Source: Sandaracinaceae bacterium
GTDB lineage: Bacteria > Myxococcota_A > Polyangia > Polyangiales > JAFGIB01
Direction of reading: 5' to 3'
DNA: 18,405 nucleotides
NCBI GenBank assembly: GCA_017881145.1
Contig: JADGRG010000312.1
Location: forward strand, 1-18,405
Within the stretch, counting starts at the first letter, position 1. Every line of letters starts with the position of its first letter. The notes under the pieces are model-generated. The model did not search any database. It saw only the letters and a list, made by a program, of their open reading frames with translations, and was not told where the DNA came from. The translations under genes and the position numbers were made by a program. Shown here in pieces: positions 1 through 6,830 of the stretch.

Positions 1-65
1 CGGTGAGCGACGACGCCACCGAGAACCCAACGGGCGCGAGCGCCGCAGCCAGGGGTGGGTCATGA
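1..65 (+). CDS. C-terminal end of an upstream gene (partial)
   Basis: One frame is open from the window edge and stops at TGA 63-65, giving a Ser/Ala/Gly-rich tail. The stop overlaps the ATG of the next gene in an ATGA arrangement, the usual sign of two translationally coupled genes in one operon. Too little is visible to name the product. A GTG at position 3 could start a 20-residue peptide, but a longer gene truncated by the window edge is more likely. The call rests on the overlap geometry alone. Confidence 0.45.
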   Translation, partial: VSDDATENPTGASAAARGGS

Positions 66-1540
66 GGCGCACCGGCAGAAGCACTGACTTCTTGGCAGCA
101 TGCAACGCGAGCGACTCGCGCAACAAGTCGCTCGAAGAGATTCGGGACAAGGGCGCCGAGGTGATCTTGGCGCTCTTCCGGATGCTGAAGAACTCGCTGG
201 TCCACGCCATCGACAACAAGGCCGTGCAGCTGACCGTCAAGGACTCGCACACCATCATCGCGGACTTCGCTGCGACGGTCGGCGGCTACGTGAGCATCAC
301 CTACGTCGATGACACCATCTTCGTGTGTGGCCAGCTCTTACGCGCGTCGCGCTCGATCTACGAGTCCGCCATGGAAGTCGGCCGCCTTCTGCGCACCTGC
401 GATGCGTCCGAGGTGAGCTTCACCGGCGAGGTGCAGGAGCAGGACATGCTGGACTTCTGTCAGGCGTTCTCGATCGCGGTGCGCGATCCGCAGCGCCGCT
501 CGCACTTGCTCGACGCCAAGCTGGCCAACGTCGCGGTGCGTGCCGTGGAGGCCTCGCTCGAGAGCAAGCAAGAAGACGAGTCGAATCTGCCCGCGATGGA
601 GCAAGTGCTGCGTGCCTACGCCTCCGCGCTGGTGGTGATGCGTCAGTTCTACGACAAGATGTCCAAGGGCAAGACCGTGCTGCCCCACCGCGTCAAACGC
701 ATCGCACAGCGCCTGGTCGCGCTCGCAGCTGGTGACGAGGGTGCATTGCTGGCGATGTTGCCGCTCGCCAACGCGCATCGCGACGAAGCCGGACGTACCG
801 TGCAGACAGCCATCCTGAGCGTGGCGGTGGCGAGGCGACTGACGACGAACCGGACCGTGCTCGCGCAGCTGGCCATGGCAGCGCTGATGGCCGAGATCGG
901 ACGCGTGCGCATCGCCGGCACCACTAGCACCGAACGCTACGTGCAGCTTGCCGAGGACGTAGATCGCGCAGTGCCCGCGTTGACCAGCGCGCTCTGCATC
1001 TCGACCGGCGGCGTGAACGTGCAGAACGCTCTGCGCACCGTGACCACCTTCGAGGCCACCTGGCTCGAACGGCAGGCCATGCTGGGCGCACCCTACAAAC
1101 GACAGATGTCGCCGATGATCCAGTCGAAGATCCTGCACGTGGTGCGCTCGCTACTGGAGTTTCTGGCACCACGGGACACCTCGCGACCGCTCTCGCCGAT
1201 CGACGCGCTGGCGGCGGTGTCACGCGCGCCGAACACCGACGAGACTGTGTTCAGGCTGCTCGTACAGGCAGTGGGCGTGCTTCCGACCGGCACGGTGGTG
1301 GAATTCGAGACCGGCGAATGGGGCATCGTCGTGGGCCCTTCGCTGAACCGCGGTGCTGTCGCGCGACCACGCATCAAGCTGGTCACGGATCGCTCGGGCC
1401 AAGTCTTCGCCAAGCCCAAAGAGATCGATCTCGGTGCGCCCTCGCAAGGCCGCCGCTTCCCGCGCATCACCAGCATCATCGAGCCGAGCCGCGCACGCTT
1501 CAACGTGACGAGCGTTCTACTGGACGGCGCAGCGGCCTAA
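62..1540 (+). CDS. Degenerate HD-GYP domain protein (probably no phosphodiesterase activity)
   Basis: This is a 492-aa soluble protein with no signal peptide. Residues about 205-400 follow the layout of myxobacterial HD-GYP domains, and residues about 390-465 match the tail that follows them (LLVQAVGVLPTGTVV, then a GEWGIVV beta segment). The metal-binding HD pair is lost: where HDIG is expected the protein has A277-E278-I-G. No GYP signature is present either. A typical HD-GYP protein hydrolyses cyclic di-GMP; this one cannot be expected to, and may instead be a binding or scaffold partner. Residues 1-200 are not recognised. The ATG at 62 has AGGGG at 51-55 and overlaps the stop of the previous gene, so the start is well supported. 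The TAA stop is also the first three bases of palindromic element B1. The family assignment is by eye from motif order and the C-terminal tail. Confidence 0.75.
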   Translation: MRRTGRSTDFLAACNASDSRNKSLEEIRDKGAEVILALFRMLKNSLVHAIDNKAVQLTVKDSHTIIADFAATVGGYVSITYVDDTIFVCGQLLRASRSIYESAMEVGRLLRTCDASEVSFTGEVQEQDMLDFCQAFSIAVRDPQRRSHLLDAKLANVAVRAVEASLESKQEDESNLPAMEQVLRAYASALVVMRQFYDKMSKGKTVLPHRVKRIAQRLVALAAGDEGALLAMLPLANAHRDEAGRTVQTAILSVAVARRLTTNRTVLAQLAMAALMAEIGRVRIAGTTSTERYVQLAEDVDRAVPALTSALCISTGGVNVQNALRTVTTFEATWLERQAMLGAPYKRQMSPMIQSKILHVVRSLLEFLAPRDTSRPLSPIDALAAVSRAPNTDETVFRLLVQAVGVLPTGTVVEFETGEWGIVVGPSLNRGAVARPRIKLVTDRSGQVFAKPKEIDLGAPSQGRRFPRITSIIEPSRARFNVTSVLLDGAAA

Positions 1541-1683
1541 ACAGGAACGCATGGAGCGCGAGACACGAGCGAGGCGCCTCCGGTTTCGAGGAGCGGGCGG
1601 AGCCTACATTTTGTAGGTGAGCACGCACCGCAGAAAGCGGGGGCGGATCGCGATGTGGATCGCGGTCCAGGCGTCTCTGTTTA
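1538..1683. repeat. Palindromic dispersed element, family B, copy 1
   Basis: This is an imperfect palindrome of about 146 bp. It begins taaacag and ends ctgttta, with arms of about 70 bp that align along most of their length. The centre is CCTAC-atttt-GTAGG at 1602-1616. A second copy, roughly 85-88% identical by hand alignment, lies at 4748-4890. The element fills most of the gap between two convergent genes, and its first three bases are the TAA stop of the gene at 62-1540. It encodes no protein. It could be a MITE or REP-like mobile repeat that also serves as a bidirectional terminator or 3'-end RNA hairpin. Confidence 0.85.
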
Positions 1684-1708
1684 GCTGCCTGCCCGCAGCT
1701 CGCAGACG

Positions 1709-2443
1709 CTACGCGCCGAGCCCGCGTCCGCCATCGACGACCACTTCGGTGCCGGTCACGAAGCTTGCAGCCGCGAGATAGAGCACTGCATCTGCAACCG
1801 AGGCAGCACCGCCGACGCGCCTGAGCGGAATGCGGCCTACCAAGTCGCGCTGGGTGGCGTCGTCCATGTCGGTTGGCGGCAGCACAGTCCCCGGTGCCAC
1901 GGCGTTGACGCGAACCTCTGGTGCCAAGGCCCGGGCAAGTAAGCGCATCATCTGGTGGGCCGCCGCCTTCGACACCTGGTAGGGCAGGTAGCCGTCGATC
2001 GGCGCGATGCGCGTGCCACAGGTGATCAGAACGATGGACCCGGAGCTCGCCTTGAGCGCGCTCGCCGCCTCTTGCGCCAGCGCGAAAGGCGCAAGCAAGT
2101 TGAGCTGCAGCGCACGATCCCAATGCTCACGCGTGGCGTCTGACCAGCTCACCGCATCGAAGTTCCCAGCACTTGCTACCAGCAGATCCAGCCCGCCGAG
2201 CCGCGCAAGCACCTGAGCCACCAGCGCGCGAGCGGCAGACTCGTCGTAGAGGTCCGCCTGCACCGTGAATGCCTGGCCACCAGCCTCCGTGATGTCGCGA
2301 CAGGTCGCTTCCGCACCGAGCGCCGACGCATGGTGGTGCACCGCCACTGCCATCCCAGCCAACCCGAGCGCACGTGCGATCTCCGCGCCGACCCGGGTCC
2401 CGGCACCTGTGACCAACCCACGTTTTCCGGAGAGCGGTTGCAT
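1709..2443 (-). CDS. Short-chain dehydrogenase/reductase, pteridine-reductase-like
   Basis: This 244-aa NAD(P)H-dependent oxidoreductase has a Rossmann fold. The cofactor motif at residues 12-19 is TGAGTRVG. That spacing resembles pteridine reductases (PTR1/FolM) more than the classical TGxxxGxG. VQADL at 61-65, SAG at 91-93 and N115 are in their expected places. The catalytic YxxxK is Y155/K159. Thirteen residues before the Tyr, where classical enzymes have Ser and PTR1 has Asp, this protein has C142. The C-terminal VDGG at 236-239 is typical of the family. The substrate is unknown, and reduction of a pterin or another ketone or enoyl compound is possible. It is convergent with the HD-GYP-like gene and divergent from the peroxiredoxin. 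The ATG at 2443 gives the standard N-terminus but has only a weak ribosome binding site. Confidence 0.88.
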   Translation of the reverse strand: MQPLSGKRGLVTGAGTRVGAEIARALGLAGMAVAVHHHASALGAEATCRDITEAGGQAFTVQADLYDESAARALVAQVLARLGGLDLLVASAGNFDAVSWSDATREHWDRALQLNLLAPFALAQEAASALKASSGSIVLITCGTRIAPIDGYLPYQVSKAAAHQMMRLLARALAPEVRVNAVAPGTVLPPTDMDDATQRDLVGRIPLRRVGGAASVADAVLYLAAASFVTGTEVVVDGGRGLGA

Positions 2444-2540
2444 GATGACGCCGCGAGCCTATTGCATGGTGGCTTGCCGCGCCTTAGGGATCCGGCCTTG
2501 CCCCCGCATCCAGAACGTCTTTCCCCAATCGACATGACAT

Positions 2541-2608
2541 GACCACGGAGCAGCCTGCGGCTCTCCGTGGAGATGACCACGGAGCAGCCCGCGGCTCTCC
2601 GGGTAGAG
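2541..2608. repeat. Two tandem 34-bp hairpin repeats upstream of the peroxiredoxin gene
   Basis: Two adjacent 34-bp units begin gaccacggagcagc. In unit 1, CCACGGAG (2543-2550) pairs perfectly with CTCCGTGG (2563-2570), and inside that AGCC (2552-2555) pairs with GGCT (2559-2562). Unit 2 keeps the inner AGCC/GGCT stem (2586-2589 and 2593-2596) but its outer stem is shortened to about five base pairs. The pair lies in the divergent gap between the SDR and peroxiredoxin genes, and its last bases run into the peroxiredoxin ribosome binding site (AGAGGAG, about 2605-2611). Possible roles are an operator, a 5'-leader RNA structure, or a simple tandem duplication. Confidence 0.8.
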
Positions 2609-2618
2609 GAGACACGAC

Positions 2619-3089
2619 ATGGCAATCGCGCTGAACCAACCTGCCCCCGATTTCGAGCTGGCCTCCAGCGAGCTCGTCGACGGTCGCCCCGGAAAGAAGA
2701 TCAAGCTGAGTGATCTGCGCGGCAAGCCCGTGGTGCTGGCGTTCTACCCGCTCGACTTCAGCCCGGTTTGCACCAACGAGAACACCTGCTTCCGCAACGA
2801 CCTCGGCAAGTTCAACGAGCTCGGTGCCCAGGTGCTCGGGATCAGCGTTGACAGCGTGTGGTGCCACAAGGCCTTCGCTGAATCGCTCAAGCTGACCTAC
2901 CCGCTGCTCGCAGACTTCCAGCCGCGCGGCGCAGTCGCGAGCAGCTATGGCCTCTTCATGGAGGACAAGGGCATCACCAAGCGTGCGACCGTGCTGATCG
3001 ACAAGCAGGGCAAGGTTGCTTGGTTCAAGGAACACGACGGCGCCCGCAGCGACGAAGAGCTGCTGACAGCGTTGCGCAAGCTCGCCTGA
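2619..3089 (+). CDS. Peroxiredoxin (AhpC/TSA family)
   Basis: This 156-aa cytoplasmic thiol peroxidase reduces hydrogen peroxide and organic hydroperoxides. The active-site region is FYPLDFSPVCTNE, with P44, peroxidatic C51 and the conserved Arg at R122. The usual Thr three residues before the Cys is Ser (S48), a conservative change. Further cysteines are C57 and C82 (in DSVWCHKAFAE). C57 is six residues after C51, not five as in PrxQ/BCP. The resolving cysteine is therefore uncertain, and an AhpE-like or C82-resolved type is plausible. The length fits the family. The ATG at 2619 has AGAGGAG about seven bases upstream. The Fe-S carrier gene follows after 137 bp, so the two may share oxidative-stress and Fe-S maintenance roles, which is inference from proximity. 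Confidence 0.92.
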   Translation: MAIALNQPAPDFELASSELVDGRPGKKIKLSDLRGKPVVLAFYPLDFSPVCTNENTCFRNDLGKFNELGAQVLGISVDSVWCHKAFAESLKLTYPLLADFQPRGAVASSYGLFMEDKGITKRATVLIDKQGKVAWFKEHDGARSDEELLTALRKLA

Positions 3090-3226
3090 AGCGCACGCTC
3101 GCACAGGGAGCATGCGCGGCCAGAACCTGCCGGCCATCCCGAGCGAGCCCAGGTAGCAATGACCGGACTGGCGGTAGCTGCAGAGGCACCCTATATTTCA
3201 AGCACGTACCGATCGAGGAAGCACAG

Positions 3227-3550
3227 ATGATCACACTGACGCAAAAAGCATCCGAAAAAGTGAAGGAAATCCAAGGCGCAGAAGGCTTGCAGGGGCAAGG
3301 CCTGCGCCTGCGCGTGATCGGGGGCGGCTGCTCCGGCTTCACCTACGACCTCTTCTTCGACGACGAGGTCACGGACATGGATGAGAAGTTCGACTCGAAC
3401 GGCATCCCGCTCTACATCGATCAGATGAGCCTGACCTACCTCGCGGGCACCGAGATCGACTACGTCGAAGGCCTCTACGGCGCTGGCTTCAAGTTCAACA
3501 ACCCGGTCGCCAAGAGCACCTGCGGCTGTGGCTCCAGCTTCAGCGCCTGA
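3227..3550 (+). CDS. erpA: Iron-sulfur cluster carrier, IscA/ErpA/HesB family
   Basis: This 107-aa A-type carrier accepts Fe-S clusters from the assembly scaffold and passes them to apo-proteins. The three ligand cysteines are at the family positions: C35 in GGGCSGFTY, and C99 and C101 in the C-terminal TCGCGSSF. Full length for the family. The reading frame is open further upstream, but the family N-terminus MITLTQKA and a GAGGAA ribosome binding site about 10 bp upstream fix the ATG at 3227. ErpA and IscA cannot be separated with certainty here; ErpA is chosen because no iscRSU genes are nearby. A hairpin downstream at 3595-3611 may end the transcript. Confidence 0.93.
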   Translation: MITLTQKASEKVKEIQGAEGLQGQGLRLRVIGGGCSGFTYDLFFDDEVTDMDEKFDSNGIPLYIDQMSLTYLAGTEIDYVEGLYGAGFKFNNPVAKSTCGCGSSFSA

Positions 3551-3594
3551 TCGTCCTGTACATCCGGCACTCTCTGCCTGATCCCCGCCCCAGT

Positions 3595-3611
3595 GGGCGC
3601 CGGGAGCGCCC
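3595..3611 (+). terminator. GC-rich hairpin downstream of the Fe-S carrier gene
   Basis: GGGCGC, loop cggga, GCGCCC form a perfect six-pair stem 45 bp after the stop codon. There is no T-tract, so it is not a classical intrinsic terminator. GC-rich organisms often use such stems at 3' ends, perhaps with Rho. Confidence 0.4.
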
Positions 3612-3663
3612 GAGCTTGCGACCTCGGCGGGCACCTTGAGGTGTCTGCGACGAGCGCTGAAGA

Positions 3664-3779
3664 GCTGTCCAGAAATGGCTCATAGCGGCTTACGTCCTGC
3701 CAAAAAATCCTCGAAATACACGAGTATTCCTGCGGTTTTTTCTGCGGGCGCGCTCGCTCTGCGCCGATTTCTGGACAGC
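3664..3779. repeat. Palindromic dispersed element, family A, copy 1
   Basis: This 116-bp imperfect palindrome has a perfect 13-bp terminal inverted repeat (gctgtccagaaat, 3664-3676, against 3767-3779). The centre is AATAC-acga-GTATT at about 3715-3728. A second copy in the same orientation lies at 11934-12057. The 116-bp cores differ at 10 positions by hand alignment. Two terminal-repeat differences on the left are matched by two complementary ones on the right, so pairing is kept. It lies in the gap between the Fe-S carrier and sigma factor genes, ending 13 bp before the candidate sigma-gene promoter. No coding capacity was found. Confidence 0.87.
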
Positions 3780-3792
3780 GTTGAGCCTTGCC

Positions 3793-3820
3793 TTGACTCC
3801 GTCCGCCCGGAGCATATGTT
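3793..3820 (+). promoter_or_regulatory. Candidate promoter of the sigma factor gene
   Basis: TTGACT (3793-3798), a 16-bp spacer and TATGTT (3815-3820) fit a housekeeping -35/-10 pair. Transcription would start near 3827, about 30 bp before the ATG at 3859. It directly follows palindromic element A1. Judged by eye only. Confidence 0.45.
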
Positions 3821-3832
3821 ACGTTACGTTAC
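3818..3832. repeat. Three tandem GTTAC pentamers at the start of the sigma gene leader
   Basis: GTTAC is repeated three times without interruption, overlapping the last bases of the proposed -10 and the expected start of transcription. It could be a regulator binding site, a site of slippage, or chance. Confidence 0.5.
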
Positions 3833-3858
3833 TTTCCTAAGCAGGCGAGGTCTAGAGC

Positions 3859-4713
3859 ATGCGCTTCACGAGCTTCGACCCAGAGGCGGCACTCTCGGAG
3901 TACATCGAGCGCGTCCGCAAGATCCCTCGGTTGGATCGCGAGCAAGAACATGCACTTGCGATCCTGGTCCGGGCCGGCGACCCGCACGCTGCGCACCGGT
4001 TGGTCGAGGCCAACCTGCGCTTCGTGGTGGCGATTGGTCTACAATACCGGCGCTACGGTATCCCGCTCGCTGAGCTGATCGCCGAGGGCAGCGTCGGTCT
4101 GCTCTTGGCCGTGAAGAAGTTCGATCCCGATCGCGGCACGCGCTTTGTGACCTACGCCGGCTACTGGATCCGCGCCTACGTGCTGGATCTGGTGGTGAAG
4201 TCTGCGAGCCTGGTGGGTGGCGGCTCGGGAGTGCTGCGCTCGAAACTCTACTTCCGACTGCGCCGCGAGCGCGCGCAGCTCTCCAACACCGAGCAGGACG
4301 CCAGCCGCGTGGTGGAAGAGCTGGCGCAGCGCTTCAAGGTCGACAACGAGCGCATGGTCAGCATGCTGCGGCAACTCGACGCGAAAGATGTGTCGCTCGA
4401 CACCAGCGCACACGAAGGCTCAACCACGAGCTTGCTCGACAATCTGCGCGATGTTTCGCAGAACCAAGAGGATGCGCTAGCTGCGTCAGAGGAGCGGGAC
4501 GGACTCTCCGGTCGCCTGGACCACGCCCTCGACACGCTGGACCGCCGCGAGCGCTACATCGTCGAGCAGCGCATCATGGGCGACAACGAAGTCTCGTTGG
4601 CAGAGCTAGGCCGTCGTTTGGGGGTCTCGCGCGAGCGCGCCCGCCAAATCGAAGTGCGCGCCAAGCGCAAGCTACGCAAACAGCTAGCCGCCGCGCAGCC
4701 AACAGCGGCATAG
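3859..4713 (+). CDS. RNA polymerase sigma factor of the RpoH (sigma-32) type
   Basis: This 284-aa sigma-70 family protein directs RNA polymerase to a stress or developmental regulon. Region 2 spans about 48-117: LVEANLRFVVAIG, GSVGLLLAVKKFDP, then the -10 recognition segment FVTYAGYWIRAYV. A segment at about 127-137 (LRSKLYFRLRRE) aligns with the RpoH box (QRKLFFNLR), which favours the heat-shock-type group over an RpoD or ECF factor. Region 4 spans about 216-275, with the helix-turn-helix SLAELGRRLGVSRERARQIE. A Gly-rich stretch at 118-124 lies between region 2.4 and the box. GCGAGG lies just upstream of the ATG. Myxobacteria carry several RpoH-like factors such as SigB and SigC, and which one this is cannot be decided. 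It is convergent with the 621-aa gene, with element B2 between them. Confidence 0.9.
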   Translation: MRFTSFDPEAALSEYIERVRKIPRLDREQEHALAILVRAGDPHAAHRLVEANLRFVVAIGLQYRRYGIPLAELIAEGSVGLLLAVKKFDPDRGTRFVTYAGYWIRAYVLDLVVKSASLVGGGSGVLRSKLYFRLRRERAQLSNTEQDASRVVEELAQRFKVDNERMVSMLRQLDAKDVSLDTSAHEGSTTSLLDNLRDVSQNQEDALAASEERDGLSGRLDHALDTLDRRERYIVEQRIMGDNEVSLAELGRRLGVSRERARQIEVRAKRKLRKQLAAAQPTAA

Positions 4714-4747
4714 CGACCTCCCGCGCGGGCGAACTCGACAGCGCGGA

Positions 4748-4890
4748 AAACAGTGTCGCATGGATTGCGAGACGCGAGCGAGGCGCCGGCGGTTCCGAGG
4801 AGCGCGCGGAGCCTACTCTTGTAGGTGAGCACGCACCGCAGGAAGCGCCGGTGGATCGCGACGTGGATCGCGGTCCAGGCGACGCTGTTT
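4748..4890. repeat. Palindromic dispersed element, family B, copy 2
   Basis: This 143-bp imperfect palindrome runs from aaacag to ctgttt, with the centre CCTAC-tctt-GTAGG at 4812-4825. It is about 85-88% identical to the copy at 1538-1683 and in the same orientation. The outer bases differ between copies. At the ninth position from each end both arms read A in copy 1 and T in copy 2, so pairing is kept. As with copy 1, it lies between two convergent genes. Its right end shares base 4890 with the TGA stop of the minus-strand gene. Confidence 0.85.
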
Positions 4891-6755
4891 CAGAAGGCAG
4901 CTTCCATGCCGGCGAAGGTCAGATCGATGTTCCAAAGGAACGTCGGGAACTGCAAGTCGAGCTCCGGCGCCATGAAGAAACCGAAGTTCTTCACGATGCG
5001 GTAGCGCAGCGCCAGACCCACGTTGCCGCCCTGCAGGCCGGACTTGATCCACGGTGCGATGGCAGCATTGCCGGTCGTCGGTGGCTGCGCTTGGATCTGC
5101 CCGAAGGTGCCGCCGAGAAAACCCGAGAGCATGAAACCAGTGCCCCTGGGACGGGTGAGGAGATACTCGATCCGTCCGCCCAGCAGCATGTGCGAGAACG
5201 TGCCGACGCCGGCAGCGAACTGAAAGCGCGTGATCAGCGCCAAGGACAAGCGCTGCGAAACGAAGTAGCCGAACGCGCCACGCAACGCGAGCCCCGGGAC
5301 GAAGCCGGGCTTCTTGACGCGCACGCAATAGCGCGATGGAAATAGACCCATCTTGCCCGTCGGGTCTGGACCGGTGGCCACGTTGTCCTGGGGACACTCA
5401 CCGGCGACTTGGCCTTCGGAGTCACTAGAATCCTGGTCAGGGACCCAAGCGGTCTCGGTCGCTGGATCCGGCAGGATGTTGCTTCCATCCTTCCGCGAGC
5501 CGGCGAAGAGAAAGCGCGTTGCGGGCACCGCCTTGCCGAGGGGATCCTGGACGTACCTGCCGGTGGTCTTGTCGACGAATACCAAGTTGTCTGGCGGATT
5601 GCGGTCCGCCAGCATGCCGGCCTGCACGTAGGTCATGCCGGCGGCCAGACCGAGCTGGAAGAACCCACGCTTGAAGTCCTTGGGGTTCGAATCTCGGCTC
5701 TCCCCGCTGGACGCGCCCCAGCCTGGCGGGAGCTCCGCGTCGGAGGCCGCGCTGGCTGAACCTCCGCCCTCCTCACTGGCTAGCTCTGTGCCACCTGCGC
5801 CGCGCAGCATGCACACCGAGTCGTCGCACTTGAGGCCGCTCTGGCACTCGGTGTCCTCGGAGCATTGCTCGCCGATGGCAGCTCTTCCGGCGCCTCCGCA
5901 ACCCTTGACGCCGGGCGGGCACTCGCTCGATGCGCACGACGCAGGCGGCGGTGCGCCCGGCAGTGCGGCCTCAGGCTGCGTGCGCGTGGCCACCACCGGC
6001 ACCTCGATCGGTTGCGCGGCGGATCCAGCCGAGCCCACGACGCGACCGCTGCTGCCAACGGCCTCGATGTAGTACTGGACTTTGGGTTCCCAGACATCGT
6101 TGCAGCTGAGCTGATAAGCAACGCCGCGCTGATACGAGAACATCGCGACGCGCTTCCACTGAGCCATGCCCATGCCCTTGTAGTAGAGGTACACGGACTG
6201 CGCGTGGGCGCTCGGGTTGACGTCGGCGTAGAGCGGCAGGGGCGTCTGAGCGAGTTGCTCCGCTGGCGAGTTGTGCGTGAGCGCTGCACCCATAGGCATG
6301 CTGCTGGCGGCGGCACCGGGTGAAACATTGGGCGAGCCTTTGTTCGCGCAGCCACTCTGCTGCACCTTCTGCTGCGCGACCTGGAACACGTTTTGGATGT
6401 CCGGCGTGCTGGTCAGCGGATCGAGCTGCACGCTCGGGTCCGCGCAGAGCGCGTCCATGAAGTACTTCACGCCACCGTCGTTGTCGCTCAAGCCACCGAC
6501 ATACACGATGGCGAGGTTGAGGTTGGTGTGCGCCAAGAGTGGGCCCGTGACTCCGCCCTCGGCGGCGACGCGCAACGCCTCCTCAAGCATGGACCCAGCC
6601 TTGTTGATGTCCATGCTGTTGTAGGCTTCCATCGCGCCGTGGTTGAGATCCTCAACCACCTGCTGCGGGGACTGCGCAGCGAAAGCCGGCAGCGGAAGCA
6701 ACAGACTCGCCATCAACACCAGCACCAAGCGTTTTGCTCGCAGACCTCTCGTCAT
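4890..6755 (-). CDS. Secreted protein with helical N-domain, Cys-rich linker and probable outer-membrane beta-barrel
   Basis: This 621-aa protein has a signal peptide at residues 1-27 (hydrophobic core 9-20, then PAFA/AQ). Residues about 30-130 are helical and TPR-like (AMEAYNSMDINKAGSMLEEAL). Residues 170-255 look like a beta domain. A short cysteine-rich segment at 274-315 (CASSECPPGVKGC, then CSEDTECQSGLKC) resembles disulfide-rich linkers of secreted myxobacterial proteins. Residues about 365-621 alternate hydrophobic and polar residues, are rich in Gly and aromatics, and end in Phe, as expected for a barrel inserted by the BAM complex. The family was not recognised. It follows the OmpA gene after 75 bp, with AGGAG about 12 bp before the ATG, so co-transcription is likely. 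The stop codon overlaps element B2. Confidence 0.8.
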   Translation of the reverse strand: MTRGLRAKRLVLVLMASLLLPLPAFAAQSPQQVVEDLNHGAMEAYNSMDINKAGSMLEEALRVAAEGGVTGPLLAHTNLNLAIVYVGGLSDNDGGVKYFMDALCADPSVQLDPLTSTPDIQNVFQVAQQKVQQSGCANKGSPNVSPGAAASSMPMGAALTHNSPAEQLAQTPLPLYADVNPSAHAQSVYLYYKGMGMAQWKRVAMFSYQRGVAYQLSCNDVWEPKVQYYIEAVGSSGRVVGSAGSAAQPIEVPVVATRTQPEAALPGAPPPASCASSECPPGVKGCGGAGRAAIGEQCSEDTECQSGLKCDDSVCMLRGAGGTELASEEGGGSASAASDAELPPGWGASSGESRDSNPKDFKRGFFQLGLAAGMTYVQAGMLADRNPPDNLVFVDKTTGRYVQDPLGKAVPATRFLFAGSRKDGSNILPDPATETAWVPDQDSSDSEGQVAGECPQDNVATGPDPTGKMGLFPSRYCVRVKKPGFVPGLALRGAFGYFVSQRLSLALITRFQFAAGVGTFSHMLLGGRIEYLLTRPRGTGFMLSGFLGGTFGQIQAQPPTTGNAAIAPWIKSGLQGGNVGLALRYRIVKNFGFFMAPELDLQFPTFLWNIDLTFAGMEAAF

Positions 6756-6830
6756 GACTTGCTCAACTCCTGCGCCTGCCCACGTTTGCGCCTGTCCAGG
6801 TTGATGTCCACACTTTGGGGCGACGGGTCT

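Noticed and set aside
338..1138. 266-codon open frame on the minus strand
   Set aside because: It is antisense to the HD-GYP-like gene, with a His/Arg-rich translation typical of a shadow frame.
2539..2618. Leader peptide genes starting MTTEQPAALR
   Set aside because: Both ATGs lie in the tandem repeat without a ribosome binding site of their own and diverge in frame. Noted as part of the repeat, not as genes.
3020..3226. N-terminal extension of the Fe-S carrier frame
   Set aside because: The family N-terminus begins at MITLTQKA, and a ribosome binding site precedes 3227. The extension overlaps the peroxiredoxin in another frame.
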